A stretch of DNA of 64,000 bases from Hemicordylus capensis. Its lineage: Eukaryota > Chordata > Lepidosauria > Squamata > Cordylidae. The stretch is taken from the NCBI RefSeq assembly GCF_027244095.1, contig NC_069658.1, positions 266,174,687 through 266,238,686 of the forward strand. Direction: 5' to 3'. The notes beneath the pieces were generated by a model. The model worked only from the letters and a program-made list of their open reading frames with translations, searched no databases and had not been told where the DNA came from. The translations under genes and the position numbers were made by a program. Below, piece after piece: positions 35,201-42,970 of the stretch (within the stretch, counting starts at the first letter, position 1; every line of letters starts with the position of its first letter).

Positions 35201-37005
35201 TTCTTGGTTCCATGTAATATTCTAATTTTCTGAGATTGTGGATTTGGGGTTTTCATGAGCTGTACGCCATGATCATCACAATTATAACAAATTAAGGCTT
35301 GACTTATCTCGCTTTGCATGTAATGCATCTGTCTCATATATCAGTTTCACCTTTTAATTTGCATTACTGAAATTAATGGACTTTTGCACGATATTCTAAT
35401 TTTCCGAGTTTCACCTGTAGTTACAGGTAAAAGAAACACTCAGTAGTTGCAAGAATACTTCAAAAAACACCTTTGGATGATATTGGGATGGCACACTTTA
35501 AAAATCATGGTTACCCAGTTGCGAGGATAATTCAAAAAGCACCCAGCTGCAAGGAACAGGAATATAGGAACCTTTTAAAGCACCTTTAAAGGTTACAGAG
35601 ACTTTTGCAGTGCCCTGGATAGATAAGTGGGCACAGGTTCAGCATTCCTTAGTTTTTTACATAACAGATAAAACACAATAAAACAGTTGTAAGGATTTGC
35701 AAAGCACAAAAAGGAAAATAAGTTTCTGATGAGTACTAACTAGCAAACTGTTCCCTAGACTAAATCCCCTTTTCCTTGGAGACTCACCCCTCACATGATG
35801 ACCTTCAAGTATCCTGCAATCCTGTCTCTCAAGGATCTGCAGTCCTTTTCAGTAGCCAACTCCATGGCTTCCCATCCTGTTGAAAGCACAGCCAGCCTCC
35901 AACTGAGAACAAAGAACCCCTTCTCTTCCTGCTGCAAGGCCCTCTAGGTCCACCCACTGTGTGCTGAGTGACTGATCCCTAGAGGTTACTGCCTGTCAGT
36001 CAAGACAGGGTTCACTTCCGGTTCACTCTTTAGGGGAGGGAGGGACTGTTCACCACACATGGGTAAGGGAGCACTCACTCCTTTACCCTTCATAGTGGGG
36101 CTAGGTGGCACTGCCTTGCTGGGATCAGGCCCAATCCTGATGTTTCTCATGTGCAGCCTAACCCGGGCTGGGTGTCCCTAGGTTAGGACCTAGGTACACC
36201 CTAGATTAGCCTAACCCAGGTTAGGCTGCACATGAGAACAACCTCACTCTCTTGCTGAGGAGCTTGGAGGCGTAGTGTCCCATGGAGTCGGACTCCAGAA
36301 CCTGTCCTCTGCCTTGGAAACAGTTTTGTCAGTTTGGTCAGGGATGGCCAATTTCTGTATTCCTGAGAGAGATTCTATTTTCTGGGATCTGGATGTATAT
36401 GTTTGCCACAGAAATTGAGTGTCAACAGTTGCCACAGAAATGAGTGCTCAGGTTCCACAATAACATCCTCGCCATCTACCAGCAGGGCCTTTGCATTTAT
36501 GGCGCATACTCCCTCAGATGCAACAATATGTGTGTGATATGAATCCGTACATTTACATATGAGGTGCATTTTTAAAAGATAAAGAAGAAAGGGGTAACGT
36601 GGAATCCCTGCTATTTCTTACTGATTAAAACACGTTTCTTCTAAAACTGTGGGCCCAACTTTCTACCTTCGCTAAAAACATAGAAGGGCCTCCAGGGGCC
36701 AGATGACAAAATGACCCCAGGGCCAAACGCACTGTCTGTTGGCCATCTCTGCTCTGGTTCACAGCCTTATTCCTTGTCCCACAGATGCTCCTGAGAAAGG
36801 CTTCTTTGATGACATCACCGACGACGAGGTGGTTGTGCTGCAGCAGATGTTCTTTGGCGCTATCATCTGTGCCTTGGCCACACTAGCTGCCAAGGGAGAC
36901 ATGGTCTTCACTGCCATCTTCATTGGCGCCGTGGCGGCTATGGCTGGTTACTGGCTGTCCGAGCGCAGTGATCGGGTGCTTGATGGCTTTATCAAAGGCA
37001 GATAG
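20664..37005 (+). CDS. CRELD1: CRELD1, cysteine-rich with EGF-like domains 1 (complete, ten coding exons)
   Basis: Joined exons 20664-20804, 21094-21176, 25109-25219, 26965-27056, 28364-28540, 30096-30191, 30417-30500, 31994-32089, 33617-33763 and 36785-37005 total 1248 bases, giving 415 residues; the human protein is about 420. Order: signal peptide, CQTC (CXXC) motif, WE region with FGGGNTAWEEE, EGF-like domain, furin-like cysteine repeats, two calcium-binding EGF domains (DIDECGTD, DMDECAGE), and two C-terminal hydrophobic segments (QMFFGAIICALATLAA, FTAIFIGAVAAMAGYWL). CRELD1 acts at the ER and cell membrane; human mutations predispose to atrioventricular septal defects (known). All cysteine modules are intact, with no stop or frame break. 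Confidence 0.97.
21094..21176 (+). CDS. CRELD1: CRELD1 coding exon 2: WE domain start
   Basis: Acceptor CCTTCCCAG, donor ACAG/gtgacc. Encodes GLERTQRENFGGGNTAWEEE then KLAKYAN, nearly identical to human GLERTIRDNFGGGNTAWEEE. Ends in phase 2, completed to Ser by the next exon. Confidence 0.96.
21522..21832 (-). mobile_element. tRNA-Ala-like SINE split by a hAT MITE
   Basis: Tail part 21522-21609 (GTGAGTCAGACCCATTGGTC) and head part 21761-21832 (GATGCCAGGGATTGTACCTG, TTCCATTGAGCTGTGGCCC), reverse strand, interrupted at the boundary of head and tail by the element at 21618-21752. Confidence 0.82.
21618..21752. mobile_element. Palindromic hAT MITE nested in SINE
   Basis: Ends CAGTGTTCTCTCT and AGAGGGAGCACTG; arms GATGTTGTTGACTACAACTC and GAGTTGTAGTCAACAACATC are exact inverted copies. 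Flanks CTACCTAG and CTATCTAT agree at 6 of 8 bases, a decayed hAT target duplication of the SINE. Confidence 0.82.
21979..22282 (+). mobile_element. 5S-rRNA-derived SINE
   Basis: Head AGCTAAGCAGGGTCTGCCCT, GGTTGCATATG and AGGGAGACT follow the 5S rRNA internal promoter (AGCTAAGCAGGGTC, CCTGGTT, ATGGGAGAC). The 3' half (CTGACTCAGTATATGGCAGC) is shared with the tRNA-Ala-like SINE. Flanks AATGTGTT and AATGTGCT look like a target duplication. Confidence 0.85.
22445..22504 (+). repeat. (CA)n microsatellite, about 30 units
   Basis: An uninterrupted CA run of about 60 bases in CRELD1 intron 3; pure, so probably length-variable. Confidence 0.97.
22510..23890. other. CRELD1 intron 3, A/T-rich, nothing recognised
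   Basis: No SINE, DNA-element end or splice-bounded frame could be supported. Old unrecognised repeats are likely. Confidence 0.35.
24020..24080 (-). mobile_element. Penelope-like 3' end remnant (fossil)
   Basis: The reverse strand reads CTGATGAAGAGTTCTGAGGA, ACTCAAAACCTTGC and TTTATTTGG, the DRC-like ending of Penelope-type elements in this window (compare 14570 and 24575). Confidence 0.5.
24205..24382 (+). mobile_element. tRNA-Ala-like SINE
   Basis: Head GGGTCTGTAGCTCAGTCTTA, GAGCATCTGCCTGGCGAACA and box B CAGATCCAATCCCTGCCATC; tail AGTTAGATGGACCAATGGTC, CTTCCTATGT. Confidence 0.85.
24560..24662 (+). mobile_element. Penelope-like 3' end, opposite orientation (fossil)
   Basis: CAGCTGATGAAGCGTTTTAA, TGAACTTAAAGTCTGCTTGC and GACCCTAATAAAGATGTTAT repeat the order TGATGAAG, GAACTC/T, ATAAAG seen at 24020-24080 in reverse. 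Confidence 0.4.
25109..25219 (+). CDS. CRELD1: CRELD1 coding exon 3
   Basis: Acceptor CTGTTCCTAG, donor ATGA/gtgagt. Encodes (S)ETRLLEVLEGVCTTSDFAC and HQLLEQSEEHVERWWFH. The W-W pair and VC...FAC cysteines match human GVCSKSDFEC and ELVESWWFHK. Confidence 0.96.
26078..26118 (-). mobile_element. tRNA-Ala-like SINE head fragment
   Basis: TGCAAAGCAGGTGTGCTGCC and ACTAAGCTGTGGCCC are the reverse complement of a box A to anticodon segment only. Confidence 0.55.
26172..26397 (-). mobile_element. MIR-like tRNA-derived SINE
   Basis: Full-length reverse copy: CTCTTCCTCCAAGGAGCCCA, AACCCTGTGAAGTAGGTTAG, GGGATTTGAACTCGGGTCTC (box B), TAACCATTACACCACGCTGG (box A). Close to 17557-17762. Confidence 0.85.
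26965..27056 (+). CDS. CRELD1: CRELD1 coding exon 4
   Basis: Acceptor TTTTCCCCAG, donor CACA/gtgagt. Encodes (E)QQQYPDFSQWLCMDTLKLC then CPPGTYGLDCH. Matches human QWLCSDSLKLCCPAGTFG. Confidence 0.95.
27164..27359 (+). mobile_element. Non-autonomous hAT element with perfect 8-bp TSD
   Basis: A 196-bp element, ends CAGAGGCGC and GTGCACCTCTG, flanked by perfect GTGGTGGG duplications (27156-27163 and 27360-27367). Sister of 7783-7977; sits just inside the CRELD1 intron after coding exon 4. Confidence 0.9.
27610..27800 (+). repeat. LINE-type T-rich 3' region
   Basis: T-rich sequence ending CATAAGCCACTTTGAGACAT, like the 3' ends at 1080 and 54000. Low confidence on family. Confidence 0.4.
28364..28540 (+). 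CDS. CRELD1: CRELD1 coding exon 5: EGF-like domain
   Basis: Acceptor TCTCTCCAG after a TG/TC tract, donor GCGG/gtatgt. Encodes TCPGGAQKPCSGYGQCDGDG, TRGGTGLCMCQTGYGGPFC, SECGDGYYEAARNDSHLVCA. Six EGF cysteines are in place. NDS is a possible N-glycosylation site at the same place as human NAS. Confidence 0.96.
28917..29280. mobile_element. MITE with 14-bp ends and internal (TG)n
   Basis: Left end GGGCCAGTTTACATG pairs with right end CGTGTAAAGTGGCCTG; inner TTTGGATCGGGATTGCA pairs with TGCATTCCTGATCCAAA. A (TG)n run of about 19 units at 29174-29212 lies just left of the right arm. Confidence 0.65.
29174..29212 (+). repeat. (TG)n microsatellite
   Basis: An unbroken TG run of about 38 bases inside the MITE at 28917-29280. 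Confidence 0.95.
29609..29808. mobile_element. Foldback MITE, 200 bp
   Basis: AGGGCAGGATCCAGACTAAG at the left and CTTAGTCTGGATCCTGCCCT at the right are exact inverted copies; ATGACTAAG and CTTAGTCAT continue the arms. A fragment of the same family hosts the hAT MITE at 41282. Confidence 0.82.
30096..30191 (+). CDS. CRELD1: CRELD1 coding exon 6: furin-like repeat
   Basis: Acceptor CCACCCAG, donor ATTG/gtgagc; a 96-base phase 1-1 exon. Encodes ECYRACGRCSGPEDSSCLRC then KRGWMLHDRKCI, a furin-type CXXC..C..C module as in human CFGPCARCSGPEESNCLQCK. Confidence 0.95.
30417..30500 (+). CDS. CRELD1: CRELD1 coding exon 7: calcium-binding EGF 1
   Basis: Acceptor CTCACACAG, donor CGAG/gtaaga; 84 bases, phase 1-1. 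Encodes DIDECGTDMAHCRANQFCIN then TEGSYECR. D-I-D-E-C and the N...Y/F pattern are the calcium-binding consensus. Confidence 0.96.
30590..30965 (+). mobile_element. Diverged copy of the CAGAGG-ended hAT element
   Basis: CACAGAGGCCTCCACACCCC, ATCCTCTTTAGTCTGTCCC and GGTGTGGTTG match 27164-27359; the far end GGGGCTCCAAAAGCCTTTAG and AATTACCTAGGTGCAAG is about 170 bp further away than expected, so extra sequence lies between. Confidence 0.55.
31106..31575 (+). mobile_element. 5S-rRNA-derived SINE split by a MITE
   Basis: Head AGGAGAGCTGGTTTTCTGGT, AAGTTGGGTCTGCCCTGGTT up to about 31210; body and tail from 31376 (GGGGATGGGGCCACTCTGGG to AAGGCAGCTTCCTGTGTTCC). The gap is a palindromic MITE. Confidence 0.78.
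31216..31375. mobile_element. Palindromic MITE nested in 5S SINE
   Basis: GGGCTGCTCAACTTCAGCCC at the left and CCTAAGTTGAGCAGGCCC at the right are inverted; inner CTACAACTCCCATAATCCC pairs with GGGATTATGGGAGTTGTAG. The SINE sequence CCTTAGGG is repeated on both sides, a probable target duplication. Confidence 0.72.
31575..31770 (-). mobile_element. MIR-like tRNA-derived SINE
   Basis: Reverse copy: CCTCCTCCCAAGGTATTCTG, AACCTCTGAAGTAGGTTAGA, GGGATTTGAACTCAGTACTA. Abuts the 5S SINE end. Confidence 0.7.
31994..32089 (+). CDS. CRELD1: CRELD1 coding exon 8: second furin-like repeat
   Basis: Acceptor TTCTCTCCAG, donor CTTG/gtgagt; 96 bases, phase 1-1, the same length and phase as coding exon 6, consistent with an old duplication. 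Encodes DCAKACIGCMGAGPSRCKKC then NKGYRRDGVKCL. Confidence 0.96.
32173..32414. mobile_element. MITE with AGCCCTATTCAGATGTT ends
   Basis: Exact 17-bp inverted ends AGCCCTATTCAGATGTT and AACATCTGAATAGGGCT enclose 242 bp. The inside (ACATGTTTTTGTGTG on the reverse strand, CATTTTAAAAGTGAACCTGG) matches 43988-44135. Confidence 0.8.
32540..33600. other. CRELD1 intron, nothing recognised
   Basis: No SINE or DNA-element ends and no splice-bounded frame other than the exon that starts at 33617. Confidence 0.35.
33617..33763 (+). CDS. CRELD1: CRELD1 coding exon 9: calcium-binding EGF 2
   Basis: Acceptor CCCTCTCCAG, donor CCAG/gtaaac. Encodes DMDECAGEAEEPVCTGANEA, CENTDGSYRCVCTEGHVRKE, GICVEDKPP. A few residues longer between cysteines one and two than human DVDECETEVCPGENKQC. 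Confidence 0.95.
34638..35417 (-). mobile_element. Tc1/mariner element with 262-bp inverted repeats, internally deleted
   Basis: A 780-bp element between TA target duplications (34636-34637, 35418-35419). Inverted repeats 34638-34899 and 35156-35417 differ at about 8 of 262 positions. Between them, on the reverse strand, is the end of a transposase: LDWPANSPDL, then PIENLWGTAKRRMRDMRPNN, ITPHQCHRLIASMPRRIEAV, IAAKGAQTKY and TGA. PIENLW carries the third acidic residue of the Tc1 catalytic triad. One base is missing before it, and the rest of the transposase, including both D blocks, is gone. In the last CRELD1 intron. Confidence 0.93.
35420..36110. other. CRELD1 last intron, nothing recognised
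   Basis: No clear repeat or reading frame. 34555-34635 and 35418-35450 join across the Tc1 insertion into one older unidentified stretch. Confidence 0.35.
36145..36243. mobile_element. Foldback element, TCTCATGTGCAGCC arms
   Basis: TTCTCATGTGCAGCCTAACC and GGTTAGGCTGCACATGAGAA are inverted 20-mers around a second palindrome CCTAGGTTAGGACCTAGG. The right end CATGAGAACAACCTC resembles the right ends at 60834 and 63852. Confidence 0.75.
36785..37005 (+). CDS. CRELD1: CRELD1 last coding exon: two membrane segments
   Basis: Acceptor GTCCCACAG; ends at TAG 37003-37005. Encodes DAPEKGFFDDITDDEVVVLQ, then QMFFGAIICALATLAAKGD, FTAIFIGAVAAMAGYWLSER, SDRVLDGFIKGR. Nearly identical to human in both hydrophobic helices and the C-terminus. 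Confidence 0.97.
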
Positions 37006-37979
37006 TGCTTGGCCAAGTGAATGTTCCCTCCTGCTTCCTGCCTCAGAGAGCCAGCTGGCAGGCAGAAAATCCTTGCCCCCACCCTCTGCCCCAGCAGGTC
37101 TTTTAAATCCAGAGGAAGGAGGTGGAAAGGCAATCCCTATCCAGTCTGGGCTGGTGGAAACCTCAACCCAGCATGCTGTGAAAGTAGAAATGGTACAGGG
37201 GGATACATTTCTAACATGCTCTGCAGTTCTACTAGTGGCTGAGAGGAAGGTGCTTGGCAGGAATTAGCGTGGAGCCAGTGCCCCTTTGCGGTGCTAGAGG
37301 TCTTGTCTGGGTCACCATCAGTGGGCCTGCAGAACAGGCACCTGTTACTCTCTCACTAGCCTGGCCCTCCATGCATGTGGGTGGATGTCAACTGGGCTCC
37401 TGTCTGGAAGTCTGAGTCTCCCATACCGGTCCATTAACACTGACCAGGAAAAGATTGGGTCTCTGCAGAAGAAACCTGAGATGGGTGGGCATGGGATTGC
37501 TCCCCGCTGGCTCTTTGAAGGGCTCTCCCCTTGGCTGAGAGCCAGTCTACACATTATGCAGAAGGTGGTGCTAGGCCAGAGTCACAGAATTCTGGACTGT
37601 GCCACCACTGGCAGATGGGGGCTCATAACCTTTGAATGATCTCCCACATATAAAAATATTCAGTAAACCAACACCATCAGATAGAATGGTTTGGGGTGGA
37701 GCCCTCTCTCTGTGAGGTTCATGCATGCAGGGAGGGGTTTTCTGTTGTTCGTTGTGTGCGGGAGCATCCTGAAATTTGACAGATACCCCCGTGGTCCGAA
37801 GAGGTACAGTCCCAGAATTCTGCCACCTTGTTCTGCATAATGTGTAGAACAGCTCTGAGGCTGCCAGTGGCAGTGTGTGAGGCAGAGGAAGCTTGAGTGG
37901 CCTGCATGTCCATCCTTGCCCCTTTGCATCTGTTAAACTCACAGCACTGTTTGTCCATCCATATCTCAGGAAAATTAAA
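37006..37979 (+). other. CRELD1: Probable CRELD1 3' UTR ending at ATTAAA
   Basis: No AATAAA follows the stop in this stretch. ATTAAA at 37974-37979 is followed by GT-rich sequence (gtgtcgttctggctgtctgt), a reasonable cleavage signal. Little recognised repeat in the interval, as usual for a 3' UTR. Confidence 0.5.
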
Positions 37980-38055
37980 GGTCTCTGTACACATCCCGTG
38001 TCGTTCTGGCTGTCTGTATCGTGTGCTAATTGCATCTGTTCTGTCAAGGCGTTCT

Positions 38056-38250
38056 GACTAGTCGTGTGCATGGAACCATCGCCTGCTGGTTCAAAGGTGG
38101 GGGGGGGGATATGTTTAAGGATGGAGGAGGGTGGTCTTACCCCTCCTGCTGCATTTCCCCTGCTGGCGCTGTCTTTGAAAATGGTCCAGCAGGGTGGCAG
38201 TGTACCTCGTTGCCGCCCTGGTGCCTCCTCAGACCAGAAGTAACTGGTGC
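38056..38250 (+). repeat. Interspersed repeat, one arm of an inverted pair
   Basis: GTGTGCATGGAACCATCGCC, TTCAAAGGTGGGGGGGGAT, TTTAAGGATGGAGGAGGGTG, CTGGCGCTGTCTTTGAAAAT and CCAGCAGGGTGGCAG. The reverse complement of 38686-38890 reads the same blocks in the same order. Confidence 0.75.
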
Positions 38251-38596
38251 ACATGTGCATGTCACGCTCAGTCGCATGCACGTCGCAGAGCACTTCCGGT
38301 CCAAAGAGGCTCTGGGGAGCAGGGGTGTGACTATAATAGGGCAAGGGGAGACAGTTGTCAGGGGGCCCACTGCCTGGGGGGGCCCTCCAGAGGCAAGTCA
38401 CATGACTGACTCCCCCAGCCGCGCACCCGCCCAGGCTTCCTTCAGTTGTATTCATCCTCCGAAATGGATGTGAGTGTTAAAACCTGGAGCTACCAGAACA
38501 GCAGGTCTTTCTCTAGTACCTTTAAATGACTTGTATTGTCCACAATTTATATAACCTTTAAAAAAAAATTAAGATGATGTTCTATTGTGGCACATA

Positions 38597-38620
38597 GATA
38601 GATAGATAGATAGATAAATT
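38597..38620 (+). repeat. (GATA)n microsatellite
   Basis: Five to six GATA units. Confidence 0.9.
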
Positions 38621-38685
38621 CTACTATGCTTTTTGTTACCACTATTCAGCCTCATTTAAGATTTCTTTACTTCATGAGCTGAGCT

Positions 38686-38890
38686 TCAGTGAGGGTGTGC
38701 TGCCACCCTGCTGGACAACTTTCAAAGACAGCGCCAGCAGGGAGAATGCGGCGGGAGGGGAAAGAGCACCCTCCCCCATCCTTAAATATATCCCCCTTAC
38801 CTTTGAACCAGCGGAATAGCTGGACTTTCGAAACAGTTTGGAGGTCCATAAAGGTCCTCCGAACCGGTTCTGTGGACATCCCTAGTTCTG
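38686..38890 (-). repeat. Interspersed repeat, second copy inverted
   Basis: Reverse-strand blocks ACCGGTTCGGAGGACCTTTA, CTGGTTCAAAGGTAAGGGGG, TTTAAGGATGGGGGAGGGTG, CTGGCGCTGTCTTTGAAAGT. More complete than the copy at 38056. Class not recognised. Confidence 0.7.
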
Positions 38891-38939
38891 ACTTGGGTTC
38901 AGATCCTGGGGCCAAATATCTTTTGGTGCTTTAAAAAAA

Positions 38940-40800
38940 AAAGCCTTTCCGTGAAATTTCTGTGCTGTGTTTTATAATCTTCTCTCTCTCACACACGCAC
39001 AGTACTCAAATCTTCTCCAACTCATGAATAGTGGGAAGTGATTTTTGGCATTTTCCATCAGGAGGAAACTGAAGGGGCAGACTTTATCTCTCCTCCTGGA
39101 CTTTGGAGTTCAGCTGGCAAACCGTGGGAAGGATGAAAAGCCCCTGCTTTACTCCCCTTCCCTTGCTTTCAATACCAGAGAATTGTCTCTCCTGTGCCTC
39201 CCTTGTTAGGTGAGATGAGGTGTGCCTGAAAGGAGAGGGGTTGATTAAAGGGGATCCTCTGTGATGTTCCCCAGAGTAGTGGGGCAGACATGGCAGCAGA
39301 GAAAGCAAAAGACCCACAAGCTGCTTTGAGGCAAGTGCAGAACTGCAACCTCTCTGCCTCTACCCCTTTCATGGAGGACTAAACTTTACCATATTTTAAA
39401 TATGCGCTGTGTGAGTGTTTAAATTAAACAACATCCACAGTAGAGACCTCACTGAGATTGCAGCACATGCAGAGGGGCCATTTAACCCTTTCCTCTCATG
39501 CCATAGACCTAGTGAAAATGCCCCCATACTCCAAAGCTGCTGTTCGCCTCAGGAGGGAGACTCCCATTAGCACCAATGGGCTTCTCCCTTCCAATGTGGT
39601 TTCAGGAGAGGTGTTTGTATAAGGGCTGTAGCTTGAGGGAAGAGAGTTAAATATCCTCTCCCATGTGCCACAATCCCATCATGTTTGGGTCCCTCCCATA
39701 CAGCTACTGTTTTAAGTTAAAGAGATGATGGCCTGTCACTTGCTAACAATGTAGCTGGAGATTTTGGCACCATCCATCCAGAAGAAGCAAGTTCACCACA
39801 TTAATCCCTGGAAGTGCAACTATATGGTCTTGTTGAAAGCTCCTCCCTCCTCTCTAGTCAATTAACAGATTATGTACTCTTCAGAAGTACTGTCATTCCC
39901 TAACTCAGTCACATAACTGGAGTCATTCTCCAAATGTTGATCTTGTTTCCAATACCTCTCCCTATTTCCTCTAATGGCAGGACCCATCACCCAGTATTCT
40001 TTGGTTTCCATGGCTACTGCAGCCATTCCCAGAGTTCTTTGCTTCTGAAGTCAAGAGCTAATATAGTGTGGCAGTCTGGTTTTTTGGATTTCCCCCCACC
40101 ATCCCTCCAAACACGCATTCCCTGCATGAAATAAAATAAATAAATAAATAGTTTAGAATTGTACTTCATCCATAAACCATTGAAAGAGTAGGAAATTTCA
40201 TGTTGACTGTGAGTGTACCACAATTCTTCAAAATGTCAAAGTTGTTAGGATGATGAATGAATCAGAAACATTGTTGCATTGAAAATGATTTAAGCATATA
40301 TGATGATGTAATAACAATTTGGTTTTCTAAGAAGAGTGGTATGGATGGAGCCACTGTTCCTGTGGCTGCAGTAGTTTGCAAGGGAAGGCAAGCTGGCCCG
40401 TGTGCACTCTTAACGCTTGAGAATCTATGCTTGGAATAGGACTTGACATGAAATTTGGGCAGGAAGCTAGATTGCATAGACCAGCTTGAACTACAGCAGC
40501 GCAGGCTGTCAACTGTGCCACTGCAGTGAGGAGCAGATGCTTCGCCTGCCAAAACAGCACCTCTCACTCCTGCCATTATTCATAGTACAGTTTGTATTGC
40601 CTTTCACGCAGGACTGTATGTGGTCTGAGCTTTAAAAATAAGGAAAGAAATAAAAATAGCACCTTATCAAGCTGAATTCTGTGGTCTGTAAATTATACAA
40701 ATTTGCAACACAGTGCTGCCTTCTACATACTGTATTCTGTCTCTGCTAATCATGGGGCAGAACAAGGAATGATTCTGGGTTCAGAAAGATTATTCATAAC
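38940..40800. other. Intergenic, nothing recognised
   Basis: Between CRELD1 and PRRT3. Apart from short A-rich runs (AAATAAATAAATAAATA at 40135), no element ends, SINE heads or coding frame were supported. Confidence 0.35.
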
Positions 40801-41215
40801 TAGCTGACCTGGTGCAGAGCACCTGCGCCCCTAGTCCTCCCTCCTTTCAGCCCCTTCCCAGTCTGCTTTCCCTTCCCTTCCCTCCCCATCCGCCGGCCGG
40901 CCTGGCCACGGGCACTTTCCCTCTCTGCCCAGCAGCGGCATACCCGTGGCTATCTGGCAGCTGCTTGTGAACTCTCGTGAGAGCTGCCACGCATGGGATT
41001 AGCCACAGGTATGCCTTAGAGAATTAAATACATAGATAGATGATACCCCCACTCCATCTTCTGAGATTTCATTAGGTGCCGCCCACACAGTTCCAAGTCC
41101 ATCTTCTTAACACTGATGTTTAAAAAGAAAAAGGCTGAGATCCCCTTGAGATGTGGGCTATTCCATCATGAACACTGGTTTTTAAGGAGAACTTGTGCAG
41201 TGTCCAGATGATAAT

Positions 41216-41410
41216 GGCTGACATCCAGACTATGACCAGTCCCACTGAAATCAATGGGCCAAGTGAATTGTGACTCTAACTCAGGGATGTCAAACTGATC
41301 CTCCAGCTCCCATCATCCCCAGTCAGAGTGGCCGGTAGCCAGGGATGATGGGAGTTGTAGGCAGAAGGGCTTGTTTGACACCCTTGCTCTAACTTGTCCA
41401 ATTAAATCCA
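41216..41410. mobile_element. Old MITE of the 29609 family, split by hAT MITE
   Basis: CCAGACTATGACCAGTCCC, ACTGAAATCAATGGGCCAAG and TGACTCTAACT, then after 41394 TGTCCAATTAAATCCAG, follow the order of 29618-29680. Confidence 0.5.
41282..41386. mobile_element. Palindromic hAT MITE with perfect 8-bp TSD
   Basis: Ends CAGGGATGTCAAACTG and TGTTTGACACCCTTG; flanked by perfect CTCTAACT duplications at 41274-41281 and 41387-41394. Confidence 0.87.
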
Positions 41411-42049
41411 GTGGCTGACATATTGTGCAAAGCTACATCACCCAAGTAACATTGTATGCGCACAAGCTGTTCAAATTGTGCAAATGCAAAAAATTGTGCA
41501 GTTACTATTTCCAGTGGGTGCCCTATGGAGTGCAGCTGCCCCAGTGCACAACCACACTGATGCTGTTTACACAAATGCAACAGTGTGGGCAGGGCTGCTA
41601 CCGTCCATGTTACATTGTTTAGTATAGGAGCGACTGTACACAGATTATATGTGTGTTGAACATAAAGGAAATAGGGCTGTGGTGTTACATTCATCACATG
41701 ATGTCATGCTAGATCTTACCAGTAAAGGGAGGAAAAAACATATGGGGCAGCAGCAGTTGCATGTCTCTGGCAACACCTAGTTCTACCTTAAGCAGCTTAG
41801 CTTTCTTATTGCTTAGGCTGTGCTATCCCATGAAGTATAACTTATTTACAGACAGGAGCATCAAAGTAAAGCAGGAGTCATGGCTGAAAGGAGTCACTAA
41901 AGACCAGCAATCACATCTCCCCAGGGCAGGAACCAAGGGTTTTCTGGGGAATGAAAAACAAACAGGAATGAGGGGCATTTTAGCCTACTTTCCAGTAGGC
42001 TTATGAGATCACCCGGCATTCTGTGTGTGCCCCATTCTCCCCGCCTGCC

Positions 42050-42970
42050 CCGCATCAACTTTGCAATACCTGGATCAATATGAACCAAATTGGGTACGGT
42101 TGTTGGGACACCTCAACGGCATAGTTTGTGATGACATCATCCACTCCAATTCAAGATGGCGGACACGTGAACATTTAAGGTGCAAGTGGGCTAGTTTGTG
42201 AACCACCTAACCAATTTGAACCAATTGATTCCAGATGGCAGACATGTGAACATCTGAGTTGCAAGTGGGAACCAATTAGGATTTTGGACCAGATTTGTGT
42301 TGGAAGTGAAGGACTTTGCTCTGTCTCTTGTCTCAAAGACAGTGGAGGACAGACTAGTGAGTCAGAGGGCTAGAGGGTCAAGACATTGGTCATCCCTTCT
42401 CTACTGCTCTGACACTATCCCTTTGGAATGTAGATTGCTACTCTCAGGGACACTTCCTTCCTTCCAGCCACTTCCTTCCTCTCCCTTCTTCTTCCTTTCC
42501 TTCTACCTTGCAAGATGCAAGCTCCTCTCTCCCTGCACCATGTGTGCAGAGATGCAGAATCCATCTGCATCCAGCTAGATAGATAGATAGATTAGAGATT
42601 CTATCTCCTCACTTTCCTATCTAGAATGGACTTCTCTAATAAATACTATTTATATTGACTTGAACCTATGAACTGGCTCCAAGTTACTTTACTCTCAGCA
42701 TACACACATGTCTAACTAAATTCCACTGTGTTGTGCCTCTGTGCACTCTGCTATAATGAAAAAGGGTTTCTCTTACCAGAGAGAATTCCCAACAATTTGG
42801 TACAGTTGTTGGGACACATAGGGACACCTCAAACATATAGTCTGTGGTGATGGCATCCACCCCAATTCAAGATGGCAAAGGCATAAATGTGTGAGGTACA
42901 AGTAGGCTAACTTGTGAACTGCCTAACCAATTTGGACCAAATTTAGTCCAGTCGTAAAGATAGTGAAAGG
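42050..42970 (+). repeat. Repeat with AATTCAAGATGGC units, split by a solo LTR
   Basis: Recurring blocks GGTACGGTTGTTGGGACACC, CCAATTCAAGATGGCGGACA, GGTGCAAGTGGGCTA and ACCTAACCAATTTGAACCAA at 42095-42235 and again at 42795-42960. It is internally repetitive and interrupted at 42298-42794. Family unknown. Confidence 0.6.
42298..42794. mobile_element. Solo LTR of an LTR retroelement (fossil)
   Basis: A 497-bp unit beginning TGTTGGAAG and ending TTCCCAACA, flanked by ATTTG on both sides (42293-42297, 42795-42799). The ends, the 5-bp duplication and an internal AATAAA near 42639 fit an endogenous-retrovirus or gypsy-type LTR left after recombination. No internal genes are present. It contains a short GATA run. 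Confidence 0.78.

Noticed and set aside
37571-38455. 294-codon open frame on the reverse strand after CRELD1
   Set aside because: It spans the end of the CRELD1 3' UTR and an interspersed repeat; composition and content look random.
40801-41042. A transposon with a GATA tail (TAACTAGCTGACCTGGTGCA start)
   Set aside because: It looks like a widespread squamate repeat, but I could not define ends, repeats or class from one copy.
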